Positions 1 to 7,331 are shown, counted from the stretch's first letter. The stretch: DNA of 12,017 nucleotides from Chitinophaga pinensis (GCA_945870115.1 CAMBRH010000088.1:1-12017); one strand, 5' to 3'. The notes: generated by a model not told the origin, from the sequence alone. Numbers and translations are program-made.

Positions 1-17
1 CAATTAGTTTTAATTTC

Positions 18-25
18 TATATTTG
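18..25 (+). promoter_or_regulatory. Probable promoter -7 box for the response regulator
   Basis: TATATTTG matches the Bacteroidota -7 consensus TAnnTTTG exactly. It lies 23 bases before the regulator ATG, which would give a leader of under 20 bases. The matching upstream TTTG box would fall outside the window, so only half of the promoter can be checked. Confidence 0.45.
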
Positions 26-48
26 TAAAAAATAAAATAGCACCAAAG

Positions 49-1212
49 ATGAGTAAAATTTTAATTATAGACGACGAACGCAGTATTAGAAGAGCATTAA
101 GAGAAATTCTTGAATTTGAAGATTATGAAGTTCATGAAGCTGAAAACGGTAAAGAAGGTTTGGATAAAATTAAAAATACTGCTTTTGATTTAATTTTTTG
201 TGATATAAAAATGCCTGAAATGGATGGAATGGAAGTTTTGGAAGGTGCTATTTTAGCCAAAAACGAAGCTCCAATTATCATGATAAGTGGGCATGGAAAT
301 ATTGAAACTGCTGTTGAATCAATTAAAAAAGGTGCTTTTGATTTCATTGAAAAACCATTGGATTTAAACAGAATTTTAGTTACAATTCGTAACGCAAAAG
401 AAAAAACGCAACTTGTTGAAGAAAAAAATATCTTAAAAACAGTTGTGAGAAAATTCAAAGGTTCATCCATTATTGGAGAAACTGTAGGAATTATCAAGAT
501 AAAAGAAATGATTGAGAAAGTTGCACCTTCTGATGCGCGTGTTTTGATTACTGGAGGAAATGGTACTGGTAAAGAATTAGTGGCTAGATCATTACATGAC
601 AATTCAAACAGAAAAAAAATGCAATTTATTGAAGTAAATTGTGCTGCGATTCCTTCTGAGTTAATTGAAAGTGAATTATTTGGTCATGAAAAGGGAGCTT
701 TTACTTCGGCAGTGAAAGACAAAAAAGGTAAATTTGAATTGGCTTCTGGTGGAACATTATTTTTAGATGAAATTGGGGATATGAGTTCTTCTGCTCAAGC
801 AAAAGTTTTACGAGCTTTGCAAGAAAATTGCATTCAACGTGTTGGAGGAGAAAGAGATATAAAAGTTGATTGTAGAATAGTTGCTGCAACAAATAAAGAT
901 TTAAGAAAAGAAATTGAAGAAGGTCGTTTTAGAGAAGATTTATATCATCGTTTGGCTGTAATTCCCCTTCATGTTCCGTCTCTGAATGAAAGAAAAGATG
1001 ATATTCCATTGTTAGCTGAGCATTTTTTAACTATGGTTTGCGCTGAACAAGGAATTCCTAGAAAATCTTTTAACATTGAGGCAGTAAAAGAATTGAAGAA
1101 AATCGACTGGACTGGAAACATCCGAGAACTAAGAAATGTAGTAGAAAGATTGGTTATTTTATGTGATTCTGAAATTAAAGGTGATGAAGTTAAAATGTAT
1201 GCAAACAAATAG
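49..1212 (+). CDS. Sigma-54-type response regulator (receiver plus AAA+), no DNA-binding domain
   Basis: This is a two-component response regulator of the NtrC family, 387 residues. Residues 1-115 form a receiver: acidic pair Asp8/Asp9, phosphorylation site Asp52 in CDIKMP, Ser80 and Lys102 in EKP. Residues 140-365 form an AAA+ sigma-54 activator domain. Its Walker A is GGNGTGKE (169-176), Walker B is LFLDEIGD (about 237-244), and the sigma-54 contact loop reads GAFTSA (216-221) instead of the usual GAFTGA. The protein ends about 20 residues after the WTGNIRELRN lid motif, so the C-terminal Fis-type helix-turn-helix found in NtrC is missing. It may act from solution or with a partner. No sensor kinase is visible nearby. 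It converges on the molybdopterin operon, so the two are transcribed independently. The family assignment is secure; the target genes are unknown. Confidence 0.93.
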   Translation: MSKILIIDDERSIRRALREILEFEDYEVHEAENGKEGLDKIKNTAFDLIFCDIKMPEMDGMEVLEGAILAKNEAPIIMISGHGNIETAVESIKKGAFDFIEKPLDLNRILVTIRNAKEKTQLVEEKNILKTVVRKFKGSSIIGETVGIIKIKEMIEKVAPSDARVLITGGNGTGKELVARSLHDNSNRKKMQFIEVNCAAIPSELIESELFGHEKGAFTSAVKDKKGKFELASGGTLFLDEIGDMSSSAQAKVLRALQENCIQRVGGERDIKVDCRIVAATNKDLRKEIEEGRFREDLYHRLAVIPLHVPSLNERKDDIPLLAEHFLTMVCAEQGIPRKSFNIEAVKELKKIDWTGNIRELRNVVERLVILCDSEIKGDEVKMYANK

Positions 1213-1306
1213 CATAAGTTTTTTTATTGGAATAGAGGGACGATTTAGGTCAATTAAATATTGTCCTATAAATAAAGTAAGAATTTCAAATTCATGCGAA
1301 AAAACT
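1213..1306. other. Short convergent intergenic gap
   Basis: These 94 bases separate the convergent regulator and molybdopterin operon. There is a T7 run just after the regulator stop. An imperfect hairpin at 1246-1268 pairs TAGG with CCTA and CAAT with ATTG, but has no T-tract. No convincing terminator is visible for either strand. Confidence 0.4.
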
Positions 1307-2218
1307 TTAATGGCTTGCTCCTTTAAAAATTTTAAAAATATGTAAAACTGCTGGGAAAATTGCGTCCATTGATTCCCGTGCTCCTTTTGTTGAACCGGGA
1401 AGGGCTATAATTAAGGTTTTCCCCTTCACTCCTACCACAGACCTTGATAACATTGATAATGGTGTTCGATCTTGACCATAAGAACGAATTGCTTCTTCAA
1501 TTCCAGGAATTCTCCTATCCAAAAGCGGAATAATTGATTCTGGAGTTACATCTCGAACTGATAAACCTGTACCGCCTGTAAAAATCAATAAATCAGTTTC
1601 TAAATCAACATGTTTATTTACAACTAATTGAATGTCTTCTTTTTCATCTGGAATGATTAAATAATCACAAATAGTCAATTTAGATAATTCTAATTTTTCA
1701 ATTATTTTTTTTCCTGCAAAATCTTCCTTTTGACCTTCGTTAATTGAATCTGAACAAACAATTACTGCAGCTTTTAAATTTGAATCTAAGTATCTATCTT
1801 TCCAATCAGATTTTCCACCGTGCTTTTCAATTAACTTTATGTTATTGATTTCTATGCCTTTATCAATAGGCTTTAACATGTCGTAAAGAGTCAATGCAAT
1901 CACACTAGCTCCGTGCATTGCTTCAACCTCTACCCCTGTTTTATAAATTGTTTTTACCTCAATTTTAATAATAATATTTAAACCTTCAATGGTATAACTG
2001 ACTGAAGTATATTCAATTGGTAGCGGATGACAATCTGGAATACTATTAGAAGTATTTTTGACAGCAAATAATCCTGCAGTTTTTGCCATTTCAAAAACAT
2101 TTCCTTTTGGGACCAAATTATTTTCGATCGCAAAAATTGTATCAGCTTTACTTACAGTCACAATCGCTTGTGCTATTGCAGTTCTTAGTGTATTGCTTTT
2201 ATGCGTAATATCAACCAT
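1307..2218 (-). CDS. moaCB: Bifunctional MoaC-MogA/MoaB fusion (cPMP synthase and molybdopterin adenylyltransferase)
   Basis: This 303-residue protein joins two molybdenum cofactor enzymes. Residues 1-140 are MoaC, which acts with MoaA to turn GTP into cyclic pyranopterin monophosphate. They show VPKGNVFEMA (36-45), DCHPLPIEY (62-70), TGVEVEAMHG (94-103) and IEKHGGKSD (130-138), covering the known catalytic Lys, Cys-His and Glu positions. Residues 148-303 are MogA/MoaB-like, which adenylates molybdopterin before metal insertion: TGGTGLSVRDVTPE (214-227) and IIALPGSTKGARES (270-283). It is the last gene of the minus-strand operon, starting 12 bases after moaE. The fusion links an early and a late step of the same pathway in one chain. 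Fused moaCB genes are known in several bacteria. Both halves look intact, so both activities are expected. Confidence 0.94.
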   Translation of the reverse strand: MVDITHKSNTLRTAIAQAIVTVSKADTIFAIENNLVPKGNVFEMAKTAGLFAVKNTSNSIPDCHPLPIEYTSVSYTIEGLNIIIKIEVKTIYKTGVEVEAMHGASVIALTLYDMLKPIDKGIEINNIKLIEKHGGKSDWKDRYLDSNLKAAVIVCSDSINEGQKEDFAGKKIIEKLELSKLTICDYLIIPDEKEDIQLVVNKHVDLETDLLIFTGGTGLSVRDVTPESIIPLLDRRIPGIEEAIRSYGQDRTPLSMLSRSVVGVKGKTLIIALPGSTKGARESMDAIFPAVLHIFKIFKGASH

Positions 2219-2230
2219 TAAAATATTTTT

Positions 2231-2674
2231 TCAGTTGTTAACTTTCCAAGTATGTGAATTATCAGCAAAAATTTCTTTCCCAAAAATTGGAACTTTTAGT
2301 TTGATTTCTTCTACTAAAAATTCAATTGCTTGCTGCGCCGTTTTACGATGTTTAGATGATACAAAAACAAACAAACAAATTTCGCCAGCTTTCACAACCC
2401 CAATACTGTGATAAATGTGCATGCAAATTAAATCAAATTTTGAAAAGGCTTCTTCGCGTATTTTGTCAAATTCTGAATTTGCCATTTCTTCGTAAGAAGA
2501 ATATTCAATCGCTTGAACTTCTTTTTCGCCCAAAATATCAGCGCGAACTTGACCAAGAAAAATTTGATGAGCACCAATATTTTTTTTATGTTGATGTTTT
2601 GCAATTGATTCACCAATAAAAACTGATGAAATTGCTCCAATTTTAAAACAATTTTTTATTTCTTTTCTTTCCAT
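2231..2674 (-). CDS. moaE: Molybdopterin synthase large subunit MoaE
   Basis: MoaE is the catalytic subunit of molybdopterin synthase. With thiocarboxylated MoaD it inserts the two dithiolene sulfurs into cPMP. The length of 147 residues is typical. Recognisable parts are GQVRADILG (41-49), the YHSIGVVKAGE region (88-98), VSSKHRKTAQQAIEFL (105-120) and KLKVPIFGKE (125-134), which holds the lysines expected in the active site. The start codon lies inside the end of moeB, a 19-base overlap that suggests translational coupling. It is followed 12 bases later by moaCB. Nothing looks broken. MoaD, its required partner, is two genes upstream in the same operon. Confidence 0.93.
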   Translation of the reverse strand: MERKEIKNCFKIGAISSVFIGESIAKHQHKKNIGAHQIFLGQVRADILGEKEVQAIEYSSYEEMANSEFDKIREEAFSKFDLICMHIYHSIGVVKAGEICLFVFVSSKHRKTAQQAIEFLVEEIKLKVPIFGKEIFADNSHTWKVNN

Positions 2675-3747
2675 GATTCAATAAATTCTTCACTAATTCC
2701 CTCATTTAAATTAATTAAATTTTCAAAATTGTCAAGTTTTTTTAAAAGATTAATTGCATTTTTACTTCTAATTCCGGATTGACAAAAAACGATAACTTTT
2801 TGATTTTTAGGAATTTTATTAAAATCTAATTCTATTTTACTTAGAGAAATTCTTATTAAATTTTCAGTTTCAAAAATAGGTATTTCTCCGATTTCTCGAA
2901 CGTCTAAAAATAAAATTTCCTGCTTGATTATTTTTTCTACTTCAAGTAATTCTTGTTTTGAAATTTCGTAATGTTGAATTTTAGTTGAAAGTTGCAACTT
3001 GAAAAGTAAATCATAATTGATTGCACTATTTCTTTTAAAATCTATAAATTGATTATGATTGGTTTTAGCATTATAAATCATCAATTTTCCTGATAAAATA
3101 TTATTTTGCTCGGTAATTATTTTCACAACTTCGTTTGCCTGAAAACCTCCAATAATCCCTGGTAAAACACCAATAACTCCTGATAATGAACAATTTGTTA
3201 AAGATTCTTTCACAGGCATTTCAGGAAATAAACAACGATAAGTTGGTCCATTTTTGAAATTAAAAACTGAAACTTGTCCTTCAAATTTATAAATTGAACC
3301 GTAAATTAAAATTTTATTTAAAAAAACCGTTGCATCATTTACCAAAAAACGTGTTTCATAATTATCGCTACAATCAACAATAATTTCGTACTTTTCCATG
3401 ATTTTAAGCGCATTATCAATTTCAAATCTTATAGAAAAAACCTCTATTGAAATGAAAGGATTTAATTTTTCTAATTTTATTTTTGCAATTTCAGCTTTTG
3501 ATTTTCCGATTTCCTCAAAAGAATAAAGTGTTTGTCGGTGTAAATTAGAAATTTCAATAATGTCATGGTCAACAATTCCAATATTTCCGACTCCAGCAGC
3601 TGTTAAATAAGTCAAGACAGGACAGCCCAAACCTCCAGCGCCAATTACTAAAACTTTGGCTTTTTTTAATTTCTCTTGACCAGCGAGTCCAATGTCTTCG
3701 AGTAAAATTTGCCTTGAATAATATTTTAATTCTAAATCACTTAACAT
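2656..3747 (-). CDS. moeB: MoeB/ThiF-type adenylyltransferase with C-terminal rhodanese domain
   Basis: This E1-like enzyme adenylates the C-terminal Gly of MoaD so that sulfur can be added. With the start at 3747 it has 363 residues. The ThiF/MoeB domain shows SRQILL (11-16), the nucleotide loop GAGGLG (36-41), SNLHRQTL and VDCSDN. NCSLSGVIGVLPG (from 185) holds the candidate catalytic Cys. A rhodanese domain occupies about residues 275-363, with Cys322 in VFCQSGIRS, so the protein may both activate MoaD and pass it sulfur. The paired CxxC zinc sites of E. coli MoeB are absent: YRCLFPE has one Cys and the downstream pair is missing. An upstream in-frame ATG at 3789 would overlap moaD by 32 bases. 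I prefer 3747 because the family homology starts there and it lies 10 bases after the moaD stop. A role in thiamine sulfur transfer cannot be excluded, but the operon points to MoaD. Confidence 0.88.
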   Translation of the reverse strand: MLSDLELKYYSRQILLEDIGLAGQEKLKKAKVLVIGAGGLGCPVLTYLTAAGVGNIGIVDHDIIEISNLHRQTLYSFEEIGKSKAEIAKIKLEKLNPFISIEVFSIRFEIDNALKIMEKYEIIVDCSDNYETRFLVNDATVFLNKILIYGSIYKFEGQVSVFNFKNGPTYRCLFPEMPVKESLTNCSLSGVIGVLPGIIGGFQANEVVKIITEQNNILSGKLMIYNAKTNHNQFIDFKRNSAINYDLLFKLQLSTKIQHYEISKQELLEVEKIIKQEILFLDVREIGEIPIFETENLIRISLSKIELDFNKIPKNQKVIVFCQSGIRSKNAINLLKKLDNFENLINLNEGISEEFIESWKEKK

Positions 3748-3757
3748 TTTTAAAAAA

Positions 3758-4006
3758 TTATCCTCCTGCGAAAGGTGGTAAAATTGCAATTTCTTTTATT
3801 TGAGATTGATTTTCTGTATCAATTTTATTTGTTAAAACTCCATCAACAGCCGTTTTAAATGTCATTTCAGTTAGTTGAATATGTCTTTTTTTGAATGATA
3901 ATTCTAAATTAGATTTATCAAAAATATCAGTTTCAATAACAATTTCCTCAGAATCAAAAGCTAATTTTTCTGCAATCAATCCAAAATATATTACTTTACA
4001 CTTCAT
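3758..4006 (-). CDS. moaD: Molybdopterin synthase sulfur carrier MoaD
   Basis: This is an 82-residue ubiquitin-like sulfur carrier. Its end, ILPPFAGG, carries the terminal Gly-Gly that MoeB adenylates and that becomes a thiocarboxylate for MoaE. The N-terminus VIYFGLIAEKL fits the first beta strand and helix of MoaD. It sits between moeA (10-base gap) and moeB, its activating enzyme. The codons for the final Gly-Gly, with the Ala codon before them, also create a GGAGGA string 13 bases upstream of the moeB ATG. This could help moeB translation, although Bacteroidota depend little on such sites. Confidence 0.92.
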   Translation of the reverse strand: MKCKVIYFGLIAEKLAFDSEEIVIETDIFDKSNLELSFKKRHIQLTEMTFKTAVDGVLTNKIDTENQSQIKEIAILPPFAGG

Positions 4007-4016
4007 ACTTAATCTA

Positions 4017-5192
4017 TTAATTCAAATAATATACTTCAACTAATTCATTTTTAAGCCAATTGGTTTTGTTTTCTGCTAAAAAAATCAAACAGTCTGCTTC
4101 AACAAAAGAACTCAACATTGCGGAACTTTGAGCTGTCAAAATACTTACAGAATGATTATCCGCTAAACCTTTTAGAAAGAAACTTAAATTTGGTGTTTTT
4201 TGAAAATCATTCGAAAGTCTCAATTTACCTTTTCTTAGAAAAGCTTTTTTCCTACCAACCATTTTTTCCAAAATCGGCAAAACATACATGTAAAAAGTTG
4301 TTAAAACTGCCGCTGGATTTCCTGGTAAAGCAAAAATAATTTTTTCCTCCTTTTTTCCTAAAAATAAAGGCTTACCGGGTTTTTGTTTTACTTTATAAAA
4401 AACTTCTTCAACTTGGATATCATTAAGTATTTTACCTACAAAATCATAGTCACCAACTGATATTCCACCTGTCATAATGATTAAATCACTTTTTTCAATT
4501 GCGTGTTCGATTTCAAAACGAATTTTGTCATATGAATCTTCCACTATAATTACTTCAGCTTCAAAGCTATAAGTTGAAAGTGCTGCCAAAAGCGTATTTG
4601 TATTGGATTCAAAAATTTGTCCAATTGTTAAATCATTTCCTGATTTTACAAGTTCATTTCCAGTTGCAATTATTGTGATTTTTGGTTTTTTATAAACTTT
4701 TACAGAAGAAAATCCAAGCATTGAAATAAAACCAATTACTCCTGGAGTTAAAAGTGTATCCTTAAAAACTGCGATTTGATCTTTTTTAATTTGTTCTCCC
4801 AAAAGTCGGATGTTCTCCCCTATTTGTGGATTTTTTATAATTTTGATTTTATCAAAAATTCTCCTAACATCTTCTTGTTTTACGATAGAATTCGCTCCTT
4901 TTGGAAGCATAGATCCTGTGAAAATTCGATAAGCTGCTCCTTTAGTTAATGTAAGATTTTCGGCTGAATCTCCTGCTTTAATTTCACCAATAACTGTAAA
5001 TTCCGTTAAATTGTCATCTAAATTAATTGCGTAACCATCCATTGCAGATTGATTAAAAGAAGGCAAATTAATAGGCGAAAAAATAGTCTCAGCAAGAACA
5101 TAATTAACTGATTTACTTATTTCTAAATCAATTATTTGTGTATTTATTTCAAGTTCTGAAATTCTTTTTAAAGCTTCTGCTACGCTAATCAT
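4017..5192 (-). CDS. moeA: Molybdopterin molybdenumtransferase MoeA
   Basis: MoeA inserts molybdate into adenylated molybdopterin, the final common step of Moco synthesis. The 391-residue length is close to the family norm. Visible motifs are SFNQSAMDGYAIN (45-57), IFTGSMLPKGAN (90-101), the MoCF-fold signature TGGISVGDYDFVG (241-253) with the conserved acidic residues, KPGKPLFLG (271-279) and ALPGNPAAV (288-296). The C-terminal beta domain (about 315-391) is complete. The gene follows moaA by 19 bases and precedes moaD by 10, so it is inside one transcript. Its substrate is the product of the MogA/MoaB domain at the end of the operon. Confidence 0.95.
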   Translation of the reverse strand: MISVAEALKRISELEINTQIIDLEISKSVNYVLAETIFSPINLPSFNQSAMDGYAINLDDNLTEFTVIGEIKAGDSAENLTLTKGAAYRIFTGSMLPKGANSIVKQEDVRRIFDKIKIIKNPQIGENIRLLGEQIKKDQIAVFKDTLLTPGVIGFISMLGFSSVKVYKKPKITIIATGNELVKSGNDLTIGQIFESNTNTLLAALSTYSFEAEVIIVEDSYDKIRFEIEHAIEKSDLIIMTGGISVGDYDFVGKILNDIQVEEVFYKVKQKPGKPLFLGKKEEKIIFALPGNPAAVLTTFYMYVLPILEKMVGRKKAFLRKGKLRLSNDFQKTPNLSFFLKGLADNHSVSILTAQSSAMLSSFVEADCLIFLAENKTNWLKNELVEVYYLN

Positions 5193-5211
5193 TTTTACTT
5201 TCTAATTTTAA

Positions 5212-6213
5212 TCAACCACCAATTACTGTCATCGATCTATTTTTATTTTTTTTCACCGAATCGTTGCTGAATTCCTCTAAACCTCCACGTTCTTTGTATT
5301 TGGAATGAATTGAATTTAAAATTAATTCTTCTATTTCTTCCCCTTTTCTAAAGGAAGTCAACAAATCTGTTTCTGTTTGAGAAAACAAACAATTTTTTAT
5401 TTTTCCGTCGGCTGTCAAACGAATTCGATTGCAAGTAGAACAAAATGGATTCGTTACTGAACTTATTATTCCAAATGTCGCGGTAGAATTTATAATTTTA
5501 TAATTTCTTGCAGTATCATTTTTTGCATCTTCTATTTTTAGAATGTTCTCGATTCCATAATAATATGAAATTGCTTTCATAATTTCTTTGAACGAGACAT
5601 TTTGCTCTAAATTCCAATTATTTCCGTCAAAAGGCATAAACTCAATAAATTGAATGTGAGTATTTTTAGTATTCGCCCATTCTAAAAAATCTACAATTTC
5701 ATTTTCATTTGTACCTTTTATTAAAACAACATTTATTTTAATATGAAATTCGTTTAATATAAGCAAATCAATATTTTCCATGATTTTACCGAAATATTTT
5801 CTTCGAGAAATCGCATTAAAAACGTCTGATTTCAGTGAATCTAAGCTAACATTTATTTTTTTAACATTTGCCTCCTTTAAAACATCAATATATTTGTCAA
5901 TCAGGATTGCGTTTGTTGTTAAAGCTATTTCTACCGGTAATTCGGCTAATTTTCGGATTAAATTTTCAAAACCTTTTTTCACAAGTGGTTCACCGCCAGT
6001 TAATCTGATTTTTTTAACTCCTAATTTCACAAAAACTTTTGCAATAGAAATCAACTCTTCAGTGCTCATGAATTCAGCCTTATCGCGTAGCGGAATTCCT
6101 TCTTCTGGCATGCAATAAGTACATCTTAAATTACATCTTTCTGTTAACGAAATCCGTAAATAATCATGAACACGACCAAAGCGATCTATTATTTTTTGTT
6201 CTTGATTGGTCAT
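5212..6213 (-). CDS. moaA: GTP 3',8-cyclase MoaA (radical SAM)
   Basis: MoaA is the radical SAM enzyme that starts molybdenum cofactor synthesis by rearranging GTP to 3',8-cyclo-GTP, which MoaC turns into cPMP. The protein has 333 residues. The radical SAM cluster is Cys27, Cys31 and Cys34 (CNLRCTYC), followed by the SAM-binding LTGGEPL (71-77). The second, substrate-binding iron-sulfur cluster is Cys258, Cys261 and Cys275. The chain ends in Gly-Gly, as MoaA proteins typically do, and that tail is needed for activity in known members. It is the first gene of the minus-strand operon. A promoter-like sequence lies about 40-70 bases upstream. Confidence 0.96.
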   Translation of the reverse strand: MTNQEQKIIDRFGRVHDYLRISLTERCNLRCTYCMPEEGIPLRDKAEFMSTEELISIAKVFVKLGVKKIRLTGGEPLVKKGFENLIRKLAELPVEIALTTNAILIDKYIDVLKEANVKKINVSLDSLKSDVFNAISRRKYFGKIMENIDLLILNEFHIKINVVLIKGTNENEIVDFLEWANTKNTHIQFIEFMPFDGNNWNLEQNVSFKEIMKAISYYYGIENILKIEDAKNDTARNYKIINSTATFGIISSVTNPFCSTCNRIRLTADGKIKNCLFSQTETDLLTSFRKGEEIEELILNSIHSKYKERGGLEEFSNDSVKKNKNRSMTVIGG

Positions 6214-6249
6214 TAATTATAATCTTATTGATTTGTTATTGAAAGATTG

Positions 6250-6280
6250 TAAAGTTAGTGTAAATGTTTGAAGTTTGCAA
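6250..6280 (-). promoter_or_regulatory. Candidate promoter of the molybdopterin operon
   Basis: On the minus strand TAACTTTA (6250-6257) matches the Bacteroidota -7 box TAnnTTTG at 7 of 8 positions. A TTG (6278-6280) lies 20 bases upstream, within the usual spacing. This would start RNA about 30 bases before the moaA ATG. No Moco riboswitch-like structure is evident in the short leader. Confidence 0.4.
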
Positions 6281-6293
6281 TTGGAAATTAAAC

Positions 6294-6869
6294 TCACTCA
6301 AACAATCCCATTTGTGGGGAAACGAGCGATGTCCAAATTGTATTCGGATTAATTATAAGTTTTCCTTCATTTAACCATGCTTTTTCATTTTTTAAAATCG
6401 CTACAAACCCCTCGTAAGTTACCGCCGTAAAACTTTCAATTATTTTTCCAGTTTCAGGATTCTGACAACTGTTCCAAAGTCCAGCCAAGGAAAAAATTAC
6501 TTCATTTTCAACTTTAATCAGATTTTTTTCTCTGACTTTACCTTTGTGTTCCCACTCAAACAGGCCTGTTACAGGAATTATACAACGCTGAGAAGTATAA
6601 TTTTTGAATGACGGTTTTTCTCTTAAACTTTCAAATTTCGCATTTAAAGTATTGTTTTGAATCTTTAAATTTTTCGCCCAATTAGGAACTAAACCCCATG
6701 AGAATAATTGTATTTCTTCCTGATTATTATTCGTTATTATTGGACATAAAGGATGGTCAAAACCGTTAACAAAAGAATTGATTTTAAATTCATTCTCTTT
6801 AGGGAATGAAACATTAAATTGCTCTTTCATTTCCTTAGGACTTGCTTTATGTTCTGTGTGGTAGCACAT
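6294..6869 (-). CDS. yedK: SRAP/YedK-HMCES-like abasic-site protein lacking the catalytic-His segment
   Basis: Proteins of this family form a covalent link between Cys2 and abasic sites in single-stranded DNA, protecting them during replication. Here residue 2 is Cys (MCYH). The substrate Asn is in LNAKFE (Asn76). The block REKPSFKN...RCIIPVTGLFEW (83-106) includes Glu105, the same position as in E. coli YedK. The section that should follow, with an IHN/IHD motif and the catalytic His (H160 in E. coli) before a RMPVIL-like strand, is missing. The chain goes straight from FTAVTYEG (147-154) to FVAILKNEKAWL (155-166). The reading frame is intact, so this looks like an in-frame deletion of roughly 11-17 residues; the total is 191 residues. 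It follows the XRE gene with only three bases between. Activity may be reduced or altered; the fold is likely kept. Confidence 0.85.
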   Translation of the reverse strand: MCYHTEHKASPKEMKEQFNVSFPKENEFKINSFVNGFDHPLCPIITNNNQEEIQLFSWGLVPNWAKNLKIQNNTLNAKFESLREKPSFKNYTSQRCIIPVTGLFEWEHKGKVREKNLIKVENEVIFSLAGLWNSCQNPETGKIIESFTAVTYEGFVAILKNEKAWLNEGKLIINPNTIWTSLVSPQMGLFE

Positions 6870-6872
6870 TTA

Positions 6873-7244
6873 TTAATACTTTAATTTATTTTTTTTATCT
6901 ATTTCCAATTGCAAATTACGAAACATTTCAGAAATATTCAAAACCCCCAATTCATTTAACTTAAATTCTTCTCTGTTGTCCTTGATTAATGCAAGCATTT
7001 CATCAATATCAAACTTTGTTATATACTGAAATGTATCCTTATTTAATGGTATAAAAACCAAAACATCTATGCTGATTAGGAAAAAAGCTGAGATTTTTTT
7101 TAATACATCGATTGATGGTTGCGCATTTCCATTTTCATAACTGTTAATTTGATTTCTCGTAAGGAGTAATTTATCGGCAAGCTGATTTTGAGAAAGCTTT
7201 TGCTTCGCTCGTAAATACTTTATATTTTCCGACACTAAATACAT
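6873..7244 (-). CDS. XRE-family transcriptional regulator
   Basis: This is a 123-residue protein with an N-terminal lambda-repressor-type helix-turn-helix (about residues 7-62): LSQNQLADKLLLTRNQINSYENG, here split as helix 2 LSQNQLADKL and helix 3 TRNQINSYENG. The C-terminal half (about 63-123) is charged and helical, and not recognised. It has no S24/LexA peptidase residues, so it should not self-cleave in the way LexA does. It is the first gene of a two-gene unit: its stop is followed by TAA and then the yedK ATG. It is divergent from the polymerase pair, and the shared control region holds dyads that fit this kind of dimeric repressor. The likely role, by inference, is to repress itself, yedK and perhaps dinB-dnaE2. 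The inducing signal is unknown. Confidence 0.85.
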   Translation of the reverse strand: MYLVSENIKYLRAKQKLSQNQLADKLLLTRNQINSYENGNAQPSIDVLKKISAFFLISIDVLVFIPLNKDTFQYITKFDIDEMLALIKDNREEFKLNELGVLNISEMFRNLQLEIDKKNKLKY

Positions 7245-7287
7245 TTGATTAAATTCTAATCATCAAAAGTATTAAAAATTAATCAAA
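7244..7287. promoter_or_regulatory. Putative operator: TTTGATTAA dyads between xre and dinB
   Basis: TTTGATTAA (7244-7252) and its exact reverse complement TTAATCAAA (7279-7287) form a perfect 9-bp inverted repeat. Inside it TGATTA (7246-7251) and TAATCA (7257-7262) form a second dyad with a 5-base spacer, and TAATCATCAAA (7257-7267) carries another half-site. The dyads flank and overlap the -7 box of the xre gene, as expected for autorepression by the XRE protein. Binding is inferred from position and symmetry only. Confidence 0.5.
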
Positions 7288-7291
7288 CAAA
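7264..7291 (-). promoter_or_regulatory. Candidate promoter of the xre-yedK unit
   Basis: On the minus strand TACTTTTG (7264-7271) matches TAnnTTTG exactly, and TTTG (7288-7291) lies 16 bases upstream, slightly closer than usual. RNA would begin about 15 bases before the xre ATG. A weaker plus-strand box, TATTTTTA (7308-7315), could serve dinB but has no clear upstream partner. Confidence 0.45.
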
Positions 7292-7331
7292 CGTATCATT
7301 GCAGAAATATTTTTACACAAATTTTCGAAAG

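Noticed and set aside
1246..1268. Terminator between the convergent operons
   Set aside because: The hairpin is imperfect, AT-rich and has no T-tract on either side.
3748..3789. Upstream ATG start for moeB inside moaD
   Set aside because: It would overlap moaD by 32 bases and add 14 residues not expected in the family. The ATG at 3747 fits better.
6214..6249. Moco riboswitch in the leader of moaA
   Set aside because: The leader is only about 30-40 bases and no multi-stem structure is visible.
6873..7244. LexA-like self-cleaving repressor
   Set aside because: The C-terminal half is too short and has no S24 peptidase Ser/Lys pattern or Ala-Gly cleavage site.
7299..7331. TTG start adding 11 residues to the Y-family polymerase
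   Set aside because: The added residues have no family similarity, and the ATG at 7332 gives the standard MDRTIVHMDLDTFF beginning.
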